From an uncultured Acetatifactor sp. (lineage in GTDB: Bacteria; Bacillota; Clostridia; Lachnospirales; Lachnospiraceae): a stretch of DNA of 64,000 bases. Shown here in pieces: positions 7,667-16,545 of the stretch. The notes below the pieces were generated by a model. That model was not told the DNA's origin and did no database searches. It saw only the letters and a list, made by a program, of their open reading frames with translations. Every line of letters begins with the position of its first letter. The first letter of the stretch is position 1. The DNA is taken from the NCBI GenBank assembly GCA_934433135.1, contig CAKRZO010000015.1:1-64000 (forward strand). The letters run 5' to 3'. Position numbers and translations under genes: made by a program.

Positions 7667-8578
7667 CTATTTTCGAGGTACGAATACTTCCTGATAGTAC
7701 CATCCTGCTCCTGCCGGAGAACCAAAGGGCAGAATAACCGTCAATCCCTCCCCGTCCGGATAACATAACAAGGTATCTTTATTGATATTTTCATCTGAAA
7801 GGGTCCATTCTTTCAGTTCCTTTAAGCCCTGCTCCATTTCCTTGTTATCCCCGGCGGTATAGGTCTCGTCGAACTGTTTTCCCGCGATGTCTTTCAAGGC
7901 AGCGGAAAATTCCTCCCAGGAATAGCCCATGGTCTTTAGCACTTCGTCATTCTGCATCCGGGTATTGGCTGAAAACTCATAATGATAAACCTGAATCTTC
8001 TGATAATCGCTGTCATAATCACCGGTCACCACAAGGCTTAAAAGCGTTCCGGTCCGATAACTTTTCCAGGATATTACAGGGCAATAGGGAACATCCCCTT
8101 TTTTCATTCCATCCACCATTTCCTGTACCATGGTGCCGAAATCTTCTTCGATCTGTGCGTTCAACTCCGACGCACCCTTCCCATCGGAGACAAGCTGCGG
8201 TACATGGTAAGAATACTGCCATTCGTATCCCTGATCATCCTTCCAGACACCTTCCAGCCAGTAGCTTTCCGTTACCAATCCGTCTTCAAAGACACCCGGC
8301 TCGCCTTCCTGCACAAACGCTGCATCCGTCTCTTTCGATTCTCCGGCGTTATCTTCCTTGCCTGTGTCTTTACTTGTGCCTTCTCCGGTTCCGGATGCCT
8401 TTGCTTCTTCCGTTTTTTCTGCTTCGGTGGTCTTACTCTGGCTTTCTTCACTGCTCTTACCGGTAATCTCCTGCGTTTTAGACTCTTCTGTCTTTGTTTC
8501 GCCGGATTTTTCCGCGCCACAGGAACACAAAACAACAAGAAGCATAAAACATAAAACAACTGCCAACTTTTTCTTCAT
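7667..8578 (-). CDS. secreted lipoprotein of unknown function
   Basis: 303 residues from ATG 8578 (AAAGGAG upstream). A Lys-rich N-terminus and hydrophobic segment end in a lipobox (VVLCSC), so the mature protein should be anchored outside the membrane. Residues ~25-85 are a low-complexity Glu/Lys/Ser/Thr linker. The remaining ~200 residues resemble the mixed alpha/beta extracellular domains found in DUF3298/RsiV-like or DUF4163-like lipoproteins (EDGLVTESYWLEGVW, LSLVVTGDYDSDY, YPDGEGLTVILPFG), but I cannot name the family with certainty. It is a single gene with its own terminator. Confidence 0.75.
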   Translation of the reverse strand: MKKKLAVVLCFMLLVVLCSCGAEKSGETKTEESKTQEITGKSSEESQSKTTEAEKTEEAKASGTGEGTSKDTGKEDNAGESKETDAAFVQEGEPGVFEDGLVTESYWLEGVWKDDQGYEWQYSYHVPQLVSDGKGASELNAQIEEDFGTMVQEMVDGMKKGDVPYCPVISWKSYRTGTLLSLVVTGDYDSDYQKIQVYHYEFSANTRMQNDEVLKTMGYSWEEFSAALKDIAGKQFDETYTAGDNKEMEQGLKELKEWTLSDENINKDTLLCYPDGEGLTVILPFGSPAGAGWYYQEVFVPRK

Positions 8579-8736
8579 ACACAACTCTCCTTTTACTTTT
8601 ATCTGCTGCTACAGTTCTCTCATACATTTATACACATAGATTCCATGCTTATATAAGAAGTTGCCTGTATAAAGGCACATTTCGCCTTACTATTGTACCA
8701 TCTTTTCCCAAATATGCATAGCAAAATTTCGTGCCA

Positions 8737-9696
8737 TCATCTGCGCAATCCGGTAGGCAGAACGATCTGCATCGGCTGTGTATTTCCTTCTATGGCGCTG
8801 ATCAGAACCTCCACCGCTTTGTGTCCCATTTTCGCCTTGGAAGAGGTAATGCTGGGGAATCGGAAAGGAATATGAAATCGGGACTGAATATTATCAAAGC
8901 TGACAATAGTAAGCTTCTTGCCGCATTCTTCCTGGCAGGAAAGCAGTTCCAGTGCAATCAGATCGCTGAAACAGATCGCACTGTCGTAGTCCTTTTCCAG
9001 GATCTTTTTCATTTTTGCACCGTTCTGCCAGCCGGAAACCGGGAGCTCATAGATATCCTTCGGCGCGATCTCCAATCCGTGATCCTGATAACAATTCCGT
9101 ATTCCTTCCAACCGCTCTCTGGCACTGGAAATATACAAACTGCCGTTTAAAATTGCTGTTTTTTTATTTTTCCCCTCTAAGATGTAATTTGCGGCAAGAT
9201 ATCCACTGTTTTTGTCGTCACAAACCACATAATTGGTCTCTATACTGCTTCGCCTTCCAATTAGCGTGAAAGGCACACCGCTTTCCTTTAAAAAAAGCAG
9301 GTTCTCATCGCTCTTCTGCACCGGACAGATAATAATGCCGTCTACATTTTTGCTGATGGAAGTAATAATTGCCTCCCGTTCCAGCTTTTCGTTTTCATCC
9401 GTATTGAAAATAAAAGAAGTGTATCCCTGCTTTCCGGCAGTCTGCTCCACTTCTTTGATTAAAATCGAAAAATGGGGATTGGAAATATCCCCCACAATGA
9501 CTGCAATATTTTTACTTACACCGGAACGCAAGAAGCTTGCCGATGCATTCCGAATATATCCCAGCTCTTTTGCCGTCTTGCGAATCAGTTCCCTGGTCTG
9601 TTCCGAAATATCCGGCTTATCATGCAGTGCATGGCTGACGGTATTTACGGATACGCCGCATGCTTTCGCAATATCCGATAGTGTAATCCGCTTCAT
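8737..9696 (-). CDS. LacI family transcriptional regulator
   Basis: 319 residues from ATG 9696, with GGGGAGG upstream. The N-terminal HTH and hinge are typical: ITLSDIAKACGVSVNTVSHA, LHDKPDISEQTRELI, ELGYIRN. The periplasmic-binding-protein-like effector domain follows (KNIAVIVGDISNPHFS, VDGIIICPVQ, FTLIGRRSS, SGYLAANYILEG, AICFSDLIALELL, VSFDNI). It represses sugar genes until its sugar binds. The target is not evident: the neighbours are a lipoprotein gene and yitT, both on the same strand. Confidence 0.9.
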   Translation of the reverse strand: MKRITLSDIAKACGVSVNTVSHALHDKPDISEQTRELIRKTAKELGYIRNASASFLRSGVSKNIAVIVGDISNPHFSILIKEVEQTAGKQGYTSFIFNTDENEKLEREAIITSISKNVDGIIICPVQKSDENLLFLKESGVPFTLIGRRSSIETNYVVCDDKNSGYLAANYILEGKNKKTAILNGSLYISSARERLEGIRNCYQDHGLEIAPKDIYELPVSGWQNGAKMKKILEKDYDSAICFSDLIALELLSCQEECGKKLTIVSFDNIQSRFHIPFRFPSITSSKAKMGHKAVEVLISAIEGNTQPMQIVLPTGLRR

Positions 9697-9720
9697 AATC
9701 CTCCCCATTCCTCTCTAACT

Positions 9721-10566
9721 TCAGACAGAGCGGAAGCCTCTGCCGATAATTTCGCTGGTCGTGGTAATGATCGTGAACGCATGAGGATCGATTTCATATA
9801 CTTTTTTCTGCAGATGAACGGCCTCGATTCTCTTGCATACGGTGTGCATCATGGTTTTGTTTTCCCCGGTATAGGTTCCCATTACGCCGTTTATGGTACA
9901 GCCGTGATGCAGGTTTTTCAAAATATAGTCCTCGATGGGCTGTGGATGCTTCGTAATGACAATAAAGTATTTGCAGCTGTTAATGCTTTCAATCACACCG
10001 TCTACCAAAAAGGCCTTGGCGAACAACCCCAATAAAGAATAGAGTCCTGCCTTTACCCCGAATACCCAAAAAGAGCTGACCGCTACCAGAAAGTCCGTGC
10101 AAAGAAGGGCTTTTCCTACGTTCAAACTGGAATACTTTTTTAAGATCAAAGCAATGATATCCGTTCCGCCGGAAGAAGCAGACAAATGAAACAAGATTGC
10201 AGAGCCGATGGCCGTCAGCAGGATCGCATATACCAGCTCCAGAAAAGGTTGGTCGGTAAGCGGCTTCGACAAAGGAATCCATTTTTCAAACAACCAGGTC
10301 AGCGCCGAATAACCGAGACTGCAGTATACGGTCTTAATCCCGGTACCTCTTCCCAGAAAAAGAAAGCCCAGGAAAAGCAGCAGCACATTGATCACCATCA
10401 TCCAGGCTGCCGGTGTCAGGAACGGCAAAAGGCTGCCTAACAGGGTTGCAATACCGCTGACCCCGCCCGTTACAAAGCCATTGGGCATTTTAAAAAAATA
10501 AACTCCCGCCGAAAGCAGTGCAAGACCTGCGTTCATTAAAAGGAAATTCTCTATTTTCGCTTTCAT
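9721..10566 (-). CDS. YitT family membrane protein
   Basis: 281 residues. Five to six hydrophobic segments (LLMNAGLALLSAGVYFF, WMMVINVLLLFLGFLFLG, FLELVYAILLTAIGSAILFH, ALLCTDFLVAVSSFWVF) make up the DUF161 region, and the C-terminal ~80 residues are a cytoplasmic DUF2179 domain (YFIVITKHPQPIEDYILKNL, GCTINGVMGTYTGENKTMMH). This is the usual architecture of YitT proteins, common in Firmicutes and of unknown transport function. The start is placed at MKAKIENF (10566); the 18 upstream codons lack a suitable ribosome-binding site. Confidence 0.85.
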   Translation of the reverse strand: MKAKIENFLLMNAGLALLSAGVYFFKMPNGFVTGGVSGIATLLGSLLPFLTPAAWMMVINVLLLFLGFLFLGRGTGIKTVYCSLGYSALTWLFEKWIPLSKPLTDQPFLELVYAILLTAIGSAILFHLSASSGGTDIIALILKKYSSLNVGKALLCTDFLVAVSSFWVFGVKAGLYSLLGLFAKAFLVDGVIESINSCKYFIVITKHPQPIEDYILKNLHHGCTINGVMGTYTGENKTMMHTVCKRIEAVHLQKKVYEIDPHAFTIITTTSEIIGRGFRSV

Positions 10567-10622
10567 CTCTCTTTTCTCTTCTCTCCTTTTCACCGCCGTT
10601 TTCCCATGATTATGCCGCATAA

Positions 10623-10677
10623 AGCCAAAGGGCTTGGCGAATGGCTATGGTTTATAACCGCAGCCATTGACCATAGC
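10623..10677. promoter_or_regulatory. inverted repeats in the yitT / response-regulator gap
   Basis: The ~310-base gap between the divergent yitT and response-regulator genes holds two dyads: GCCAA/TTGGC (10623-10637) and GGCTATGG/CCATAGCC (10642-10649 and 10670-10677). They could be operators or leader hairpins for yitT. No small gene was recognised in the gap. Confidence 0.3.
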
Positions 10678-10755
10678 CTTAACCGCTATGATTATCGCAC
10701 TAATGCTGCCTTACGTCAAGCAGTTATTCTTTCAAGCAAGAGAGAAATGAAAACC

Positions 10756-10784
10756 TTGAGTTTTAAACGGATTTTGGCTATAAT
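10756..10784 (+). promoter_or_regulatory. sigma-A promoter of the two-component operon
   Basis: TTGAGT (10756-10761), a 17-base spacer and TATAAT (10779-10784), about 95 bases upstream of the response regulator start. Confidence 0.65.
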
Positions 10785-10877
10785 GATACCGTATTACGGT
10801 TCCGTGCAGTGGAAGCGGAACTGTTCATACGCATCATTGGGATAATCGAAGGACAGACAAGCAGGGAAGGTGAGCGG

Positions 10878-11561
10878 ATGCGGTTATTGATTGCGGAAGA
10901 TGAAGAAGATCTGGCGGAAGCACTTACGGCCTTTTTTGAAAAAAATCAGTTCCGTGTGGATACGGTAAAAGATGGTTTTTCAGCCTATGAATATGGGATT
11001 TCCGGAGCCTATGACGGAATAATTCTGGATATCATGATGCCGAAGATGAGCGGCATGGAAGTACTTGGAAGACTTCGGGCGGAAGGAGTCAAGACACCGA
11101 TTATGATGCTCACCGCTATGGGACAGAAGGAGGATCGCATTGCGGGATTTGATGCCGGGGCGGATGATTATCTGCCCAAACCCTTTGAACCGGACGAACT
11201 GCTCAGCCGTGTACGTGCGATGCTGCGCCGGGGAACGGATTATAAGCCTACAATTCTTTCCTACGATGATCTGACGCTGGATGCCGGTACGGGCATGCTT
11301 GCATGCAAAGGAAAATCCCTGCGGCTGGCGGGGAGGGAATTTCAAGTAATGGAATTACTGATGCGCTCCCCGAAAGTCGTATTTTCCGCAGAACACATGA
11401 TAGAAAGAATCTGGGGATGGGACAGCGAGACCCAGGCGAATGTTATCTGGGTGCATATATCCAATCTGCGCAGAAAGCTTAAGGTGATCGGATCGGAAGT
11501 GTCCATCTATGCCAACAGGGGACTGGGCTATGTGCTGGAAGCACGTCCGGAGAAGAAGTGA
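10878..11561 (+). CDS. OmpR-type response regulator
   Basis: 227 residues from ATG 10878. A receiver domain (RLLIAEDEEDLAEALTAFF, phospho-acceptor Asp in GIILDIMMPKMSG, switch Thr in MMLTAMG, Lys in DDYLPKPFEP) is followed by a winged-helix DNA-binding domain (RGTDYKPTILSYDDLTLDA, REFQVMELLMRSP, VWVHISNLRRKL, RGLGYVLE). It is co-transcribed with the histidine kinase that starts 15 bases downstream. The signal is unknown. Confidence 0.92.
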   Translation: MRLLIAEDEEDLAEALTAFFEKNQFRVDTVKDGFSAYEYGISGAYDGIILDIMMPKMSGMEVLGRLRAEGVKTPIMMLTAMGQKEDRIAGFDAGADDYLPKPFEPDELLSRVRAMLRRGTDYKPTILSYDDLTLDAGTGMLACKGKSLRLAGREFQVMELLMRSPKVVFSAEHMIERIWGWDSETQANVIWVHISNLRRKLKVIGSEVSIYANRGLGYVLEARPEKK

Positions 11562-11576
11562 GGTGCGCAGACAGGC

Positions 11577-12812
11577 ATGATAAAAAGACTTCGGAAGCGT
11601 TTTATTCATATTACTATGGCAGCGGTAACACTGGTGCTGCTTTTACTGTCTCTTATCGTCAATCTTGCCAACTTCTGGTCTGTAGACAGCGGTTTAAAAG
11701 AAATGCTTCGAACCATTTATGAAAACCAGGGTAAAGTTCCTCCGGCTTTGCCGAATCTCGAAAAAGGAGAAAAACCGGAAGGCGGATTTACCCCGGAAAC
11801 GCCGTTTATGACGCGCTTTTTTGTGCTGCGCTATACCACCGGCGGAGAATTGGTGCAGGCCGACTTAGACCACATTGCGGCGGTAACGGAGGAAAATGTA
11901 GGCGAATATCTGGAAATTGCCGTAAGCAGCAAAGCAGGATTCGGTTATGCTTCCGGTTACCAGTATTACAGCGTTTACGACGGGCAGAACCGCAGGATGA
12001 CTATTTTTTTAGACTGTCATCTGGAGATGCGCAATATCTTTAAAATTGCGGTTTTATCCTTGGCCGCCATTGCTATCTGCATTTTTCTGGTTTATCTGAT
12101 TGTGGTGTGGCTTTCCCGAAAAGCAATCGATCCGGTAGTAAAGGCATCGGAGCAGCAGAAGCAGTTTATTACGGATGCCGGACATGAACTGAAAACGCCG
12201 ATTACGGTAATTGCCACCAGTCTAAAGATCCTGGAGATGGAAAACGGGAAGCAGAAATGGATTGAGAAAGCGCAGGCACAGACAGAGAAGTTAAAAGAAC
12301 TGGTCAATTCCCTGGTAACGCTTTCTAAGATGGATGAGGAAAATCCGCCGTTTGTATGCAAAGAATTCTGTATCAGCGATGCCGTCCGGGAGACGGCGGA
12401 TTCTTTTACGGATTTTGCTTCTTCCGAAGGATACCGGCTGTGTATGCAGATCGAACCGCAGCTTTTTTATAAGGGGGATGAATATGCCATACGCCAACTG
12501 GTTTCCGTTCTTTTGGACAATGCGGTAAAATATGCTCTGCCGGGTACGGATATCCGGCTTTTTCTGGAAAAAAACAAAAAGAACCGGAAGGGGATCCTGC
12601 TTCGGCTGGAAAACGTCTGCCGGGAGAAACTTACCGTAGACCCGGATCGACTGTTCGATCGTTTTTACCGGCCGGATCCGGCCCGCGGCAGTCAGGGCGG
12701 CTTCGGGATAGGACTTTCCATAGCGCGAAGCATTGTGCAGGGACATAAAGGTTCTATTCATGCCCAGATATTGGGTGAAAACCGCATTCTTTTTACTGCG
12801 GAGTTATCGTAA
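11577..12812 (+). CDS. sensor histidine kinase
   Basis: 411 residues. Two membrane segments (MAAVTLVLLLLSLIVNLANF near residue 15, and IAVLSLAAIAICIFLVYLIV near 160) frame an extracellular sensor domain of ~120 residues. The H-box FITDAGHELKTPITVIATSL holds the phosphorylated His; the N-box VLLDNAVKYAL, a D-box DRFYRPD and a G-box GGFGIGLSIARSIV complete the ATPase domain. It pairs with the OmpR-type regulator just upstream. The 3' end is ~210 bases before the AraC gene, which has its own promoter. Confidence 0.92.
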   Translation: MIKRLRKRFIHITMAAVTLVLLLLSLIVNLANFWSVDSGLKEMLRTIYENQGKVPPALPNLEKGEKPEGGFTPETPFMTRFFVLRYTTGGELVQADLDHIAAVTEENVGEYLEIAVSSKAGFGYASGYQYYSVYDGQNRRMTIFLDCHLEMRNIFKIAVLSLAAIAICIFLVYLIVVWLSRKAIDPVVKASEQQKQFITDAGHELKTPITVIATSLKILEMENGKQKWIEKAQAQTEKLKELVNSLVTLSKMDEENPPFVCKEFCISDAVRETADSFTDFASSEGYRLCMQIEPQLFYKGDEYAIRQLVSVLLDNAVKYALPGTDIRLFLEKNKKNRKGILLRLENVCREKLTVDPDRLFDRFYRPDPARGSQGGFGIGLSIARSIVQGHKGSIHAQILGENRILFTAELS

Positions 12813-12901
12813 ACGTTTATCATGGACTACTTTTATCAAACAGGGGGATTTCCTTAAACAGATATTGCCGGAAATAGGAATAGAGATTACAGACGAATGC
12901 C

Positions 12902-12930
12902 TTGACAAAAACGACTTGTTATTCTATGAT
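12902..12930 (+). promoter_or_regulatory. consensus sigma-A promoter
   Basis: A perfect -35 TTGACA (12902-12907), a 17-base spacer and TATGAT (12925-12930), with the start at 13023 downstream. Confidence 0.75.
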
Positions 12931-13022
12931 GGTGGAGTAAAAAATGGTCTTATAAGAAAATTATGCACGTGCAAAACACAGAACCGTCCTTTTTTTTGCC
13001 GGATTGAAAGGAGAAAATCTTT

Positions 13023-13748
13023 GTGAATGTATGTTTCTGCAACAAAACCACCTTTCCCATAACACGCTGTAATCTTCATACGCACAGCACCTGGGAAGTC
13101 ATCTATCAATTATCCGGCACCAACCGTTCTCCCATTGGAGAAAAGACATATGAAATCAGACCGGGGGATATTATGTTTATTCCTCCCGGCACTTCCCACG
13201 GCGGCCTTTCCGATGGGGAATACAATGACATGTTTCTTCAGGCCGCAGAAATCGATTTTCATGATATTACCGTACTTCATGATTATGATGGCAGTATTCT
13301 GACTCTTTTTGATATGCTGCATCGGGCATTCTGGCAAAAAGGAAATAACTACTCTCAGATCTGTGATACCCTTCTCGAAGCCATTTGTCAGTATGCCGGA
13401 AAATACACCATAGAAGCGTATCGGCACCCTTTTATTTACAAGCTGCAGAATTATCTTTATGAAAATATAGCGAATTCCGGATTCTGCGCTTCGGATATCT
13501 CCTCTTTCCTTGGCTACAATATTGATTATATCCGGCGTTGCTTTTATACGGAAACCGGGAAAACACCTCTGGAATATCTGACCGATTTAAGAATTTCCCT
13601 GGCGAAAAAGCTTCTCTTGCAGGAAACCTTCGTCAGTATAAAGGATGTGGCTTTTCGATGCGGTTTTGCAGACAGCTTTTATTTTTCCACCTTATTCCGC
13701 AAAAAAACAGGTATGGCGCCCACCCAATACCGAAAGGAGTCCTTATGA
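13023..13748 (+). CDS. AraC family transcriptional regulator with N-terminal cupin
   Basis: 241 residues; GTG start at 13023 with AAAGGAG ~10 bases upstream. The N-terminal cupin keeps a metal-type H-x-H (RCNLHTHSTWEVIYQLSG) and RPGDIMFIPPGTSHGG. The C-terminal AraC HTH pair is complete: GFCASDISSFLGYNIDYIRR, FYTETGKTPLEYL, LRISLAKKLLLQE, VAFRCGFADSFYFSTLFRK. The last codon and stop overlap the next gene's ATG (ATGA at 13745-13748), so the two are translationally coupled. Confidence 0.88.
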   Translation: MNVCFCNKTTFPITRCNLHTHSTWEVIYQLSGTNRSPIGEKTYEIRPGDIMFIPPGTSHGGLSDGEYNDMFLQAAEIDFHDITVLHDYDGSILTLFDMLHRAFWQKGNNYSQICDTLLEAICQYAGKYTIEAYRHPFIYKLQNYLYENIANSGFCASDISSFLGYNIDYIRRCFYTETGKTPLEYLTDLRISLAKKLLLQETFVSIKDVAFRCGFADSFYFSTLFRKKTGMAPTQYRKESL

Positions 13749-14185
13749 TTTACACTGCTCTAACGAACAAAGCCATGCGGATTGCATATGCCGCCCATGA
13801 AGGTCAGGTTGATCAAAGCGACCAGCCCTATATTTTTCATCCATTCCATGTGGCGGAACAGATGAATGATGAGGCAAGCGTCTGCGCTGCCCTGCTGCAT
13901 GATGTAGTGGAAGATACCCCTGTCACTCTTGCGCAGCTGGAAGCGGAATTCCCGAAGGAAGTAACAGAGGCTGTAAGGCTGCTGACACATGAAAAAGGAA
14001 CGTCTTACCGGGATTATATCCGGGCAATCCGGAAAAACCCGATTGCTAAAGCCGTAAAACTGGCAGATCTTATCCACAACAGCGACGAAAGCCGGTATGC
14101 TGGCTGTCCTGCTGTCTCACAGGAACGGCTTGCATACCGGCGTCGAAAATATGCCGAGGCAAAAGGGATTCTCTTAAGGGATTAA
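13745..14185 (+). CDS. small HD-domain (p)ppGpp hydrolase-like protein
   Basis: 146 residues. It carries only the HD hydrolase module of RelA/SpoT proteins: HEGQVDQSDQPYIFHPFHVA, LLHDVVEDTPVT, YIRAIRKNPIAKAVKLADLIHN. There is no synthetase, TGS or ACT domain, so it is a stand-alone hydrolase of the MESH1/SAH type that would turn (p)ppGpp, or a related nucleotide, back to GDP/GTP. Start ATG 13745 overlaps the AraC stop. Its 3' end overlaps the convergent alcohol dehydrogenase gene by 12 bases. A pairing with an AraC regulator is unusual. The substrate is inferred from the family. Confidence 0.85.
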   Translation: MIYTALTNKAMRIAYAAHEGQVDQSDQPYIFHPFHVAEQMNDEASVCAALLHDVVEDTPVTLAQLEAEFPKEVTEAVRLLTHEKGTSYRDYIRAIRKNPIAKAVKLADLIHNSDESRYAGCPAVSQERLAYRRRKYAEAKGILLRD

Positions 14186-15115
14186 GACAATGCGATAGCC
14201 TTCCTTATTCCGGGCCATAGCAAATCCCTTTTCCCACTCCGCTAACGGCAGCGTATGGGAGATCAGGCTTTTTACCTCCACCTTTTTTGTCTGTACCAGG
14301 AAGATCACACGCTTCCAAGTCTCTTTGTCATAGGCAATGCTGCCTACAATTCTCTGATTCTGATAAACCATAGTGCCCAGATCGGCGCTGGCTTTTCTTG
14401 CGAAAATTCCCACCTGGGTAACCTGCCCGTTATAAGTAAGAACCTTTAACCCGCTGTCCAGTGCCGCCTGGCTTCCGGAACACTCCAGAACGGTGTCGAT
14501 CCCCGCCCCTTTTGTAAATTCTTCACAGGCGGCAAAAAGATCCTCTTTCTGCACATTGATCACTCTGTCCGCACCCAGCCGCTGTGCCATCCGAAGCCTT
14601 TCGGTATCCGCCTCCGTTCCGGATACCATGACGAACGCTCCCTGCAGTTTTGCCGCCTGCAGCGCCAGCAGACCGATGACACCGGGTCCCTCCACCAGGA
14701 CATGATCTCCCGGCAAAATATGCGATTTACGGAAAACACTGTTGGCAGCGGCGGCAAGGGGTTCTAAAAGCGCTCCCTCTTCAAAGGAAATCTCATCGGG
14801 CAGTGCAAAGACCCAATCCTCCTCATCTTTTACCACATATTTGGCAAACCCGCCGTCCATGCAGGCAACGACCCGGTCCCCGACTTTGAATTTCCCGACG
14901 CCTTCTCCGGTCTGAACCACAACTCCGCAAAATTCATGTCCCAGAGGCGTTCCCACCTTCCATGGATAAGCACCTTCTATAATGTGAAGGTCCGTTACAC
15001 AAATGGCACAGGCTTTGATTTCAATTTTTACGTCCCGATATCCACAGACCGGCTCGTTAATCTCCCGGTAATCCACATTTCCCGGTTCTTCTCCGTATTT
15101 TACAATGGCTTTCAT
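14174..15115 (-). CDS. medium-chain zinc-type alcohol/polyol dehydrogenase lacking the structural-zinc lobe
   Basis: 313 residues from MKAIVKYG (15115). The catalytic zinc ligands are there (Cys in KACAICVTDLH; GHEFCG), as are the Rossmann segment LVEGPGVIGLLALQAAKLQGA and VLECSGSQAALD. In typical threonine/sorbitol dehydrogenases GDRVV is followed by a four-cysteine structural zinc loop of ~30 residues. Here RVVACMDGGFAKYV (residues ~81-94) bridges that gap directly, so the loop is cleanly absent and the protein is correspondingly short. It is the last gene of glycan operon 1, probably oxidising a sugar-derived alcohol with NAD(P). Confidence 0.88.
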   Translation of the reverse strand: MKAIVKYGEEPGNVDYREINEPVCGYRDVKIEIKACAICVTDLHIIEGAYPWKVGTPLGHEFCGVVVQTGEGVGKFKVGDRVVACMDGGFAKYVVKDEEDWVFALPDEISFEEGALLEPLAAAANSVFRKSHILPGDHVLVEGPGVIGLLALQAAKLQGAFVMVSGTEADTERLRMAQRLGADRVINVQKEDLFAACEEFTKGAGIDTVLECSGSQAALDSGLKVLTYNGQVTQVGIFARKASADLGTMVYQNQRIVGSIAYDKETWKRVIFLVQTKKVEVKSLISHTLPLAEWEKGFAMARNKEGYRIVLIP

Positions 15116-15219
15116 CTTGATTCCTCTTTTTTCCTGCATTGCATTTTCATACAATTTTTACTCTGATCCGTATTTCCGGGCAATTCTGTTGCGAAAAATG
15201 AGCATTTCAACATAATTTC

Positions 15220-16545
15220 TCAACCGATACTCCGAAAACATCTCTCCAGAATATCCATCGCTTCCTCTGCCTGCTGCATGGTAATAATCAGAGGCGGTTT
15301 TAGCTTGATTACATTATGAGCTGTCTGGAAGAACAGCCCTTCCTTTACGCACCACAGGAAAAGCTCTTTCATGGTTTCTTCTGTAAAGGGCTCTTTTGTC
15401 ACCGGATCTTTTACCAGCTCCACGCCGATGGCAAGTCCCGGACCTCTTACATCGCCTATGAAGGAAAATTCTTTCTGCATGGCAAGAAGGCGATCTGTCA
15501 TATAGGCGCCGACTTTAGCGCCGTTTTCCGGCAGATGATCCCTCTCCATGATCTCTAAAGTCTTCATCACGGCTGCATAAGTCAGGTGATTGTTCTGGAA
15601 CGTCTGCATATCTTCCATCAGGTTTTCAAAGCCCGTAAGGCGGTCATGAATCAGGATTCCGCCTACCGGCATCCCGCTTCCCATTCCTTTTGCAAAAGCA
15701 ATGATATCCGGCTCCACGTCATAGTACTGCGCCGCGAAGAATTCTCCGCATCTTCCGAAGGTCTGGATTTCATCAAAGATTAAAAGCGTTCCTGTCTCAT
15801 CACAGATCCGGCGAACCTCCTTCAGATACTCCTTCGGCAGCGGAATCTGCCCTCCGCCGGACTGGACGGGTTCAATAATCACACCTGCCACCGGACCGGA
15901 TACACCGTGTAACAATGTATCTTTTAAGGACTTTGCGCACTCTAAGCCGCATTTTCCCGGTTCTTTGGAAAAGGGACAACGGTAACAGTAAGGTCTCTGG
16001 GTTTTCACAAAATGGTGCTGCGCCTGATTGACAAAACGGTAAAAACTCTCGTTGGCAATTTCCTCTTCCGCTCCTCTTGCAGACAAAAAAGTGGCATCCG
16101 CCGTACCGAAGGTTGTGCCGTGATATCCGCCGTACAGTGTGACAAAATTCCGGGAACCGGGTACGTTCTTCAGTGCAATTTTCATAGCGGATTCAATGGC
16201 AAGCCCCCCGCCCAGGGTAAAGGAAATGCGATTTAAATGGGGCGGCGCAATGCCTGCCAGCTTATGATAAAGGCTATACCGAAGATCTGTCTGATGAAGC
16301 GGCGCTACCATGGGCATGCGAAGCGCCTGCTCATAAATGGCCTCGGCAATTTCCCGATTTCCGAATCCCAAAAGGCAGACAAACTGCTCCGATGTAAAAT
16401 CCATATACTTTTTTCCATCCAGATCCACCAGATAAATTCCTTCTCCGCCCTTTAAGGGAAGACCTCCGGGAAGTTTAAAACAAGGCATCAGATGCCTGCT
16501 GTATTCCACCCTCTGCTCAGGGGTCAGTTCGTATTGATTTTTCAT
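15220..16545 (-). CDS. class III PLP aminotransferase
   Basis: 441 residues; start 16545 with AAAGGAG upstream, overlapping the epimerase stop (ATGA). Fold-type I hallmarks: ISFTLGGGLAIESAMKIA, YGGYHGTTFG, VIIEPVQSGGGQ, LLIFDEIQTFGRCGEF and the PLP lysine in IIAFAKGMGSGMPVGG. A four-cysteine patch (YCYRCPF, KCGLEC) resembles the cluster-binding Cys of some GABA aminotransferases. It would move an amino group between an omega-amino or amino-sugar-type substrate and a keto acid. With the epimerase and dehydrogenase it suggests that operon 1 handles an amino sugar or amino polyol. Confidence 0.88.
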   Translation of the reverse strand: MKNQYELTPEQRVEYSRHLMPCFKLPGGLPLKGGEGIYLVDLDGKKYMDFTSEQFVCLLGFGNREIAEAIYEQALRMPMVAPLHQTDLRYSLYHKLAGIAPPHLNRISFTLGGGLAIESAMKIALKNVPGSRNFVTLYGGYHGTTFGTADATFLSARGAEEEIANESFYRFVNQAQHHFVKTQRPYCYRCPFSKEPGKCGLECAKSLKDTLLHGVSGPVAGVIIEPVQSGGGQIPLPKEYLKEVRRICDETGTLLIFDEIQTFGRCGEFFAAQYYDVEPDIIAFAKGMGSGMPVGGILIHDRLTGFENLMEDMQTFQNNHLTYAAVMKTLEIMERDHLPENGAKVGAYMTDRLLAMQKEFSFIGDVRGPGLAIGVELVKDPVTKEPFTEETMKELFLWCVKEGLFFQTAHNVIKLKPPLIITMQQAEEAMDILERCFRSIG

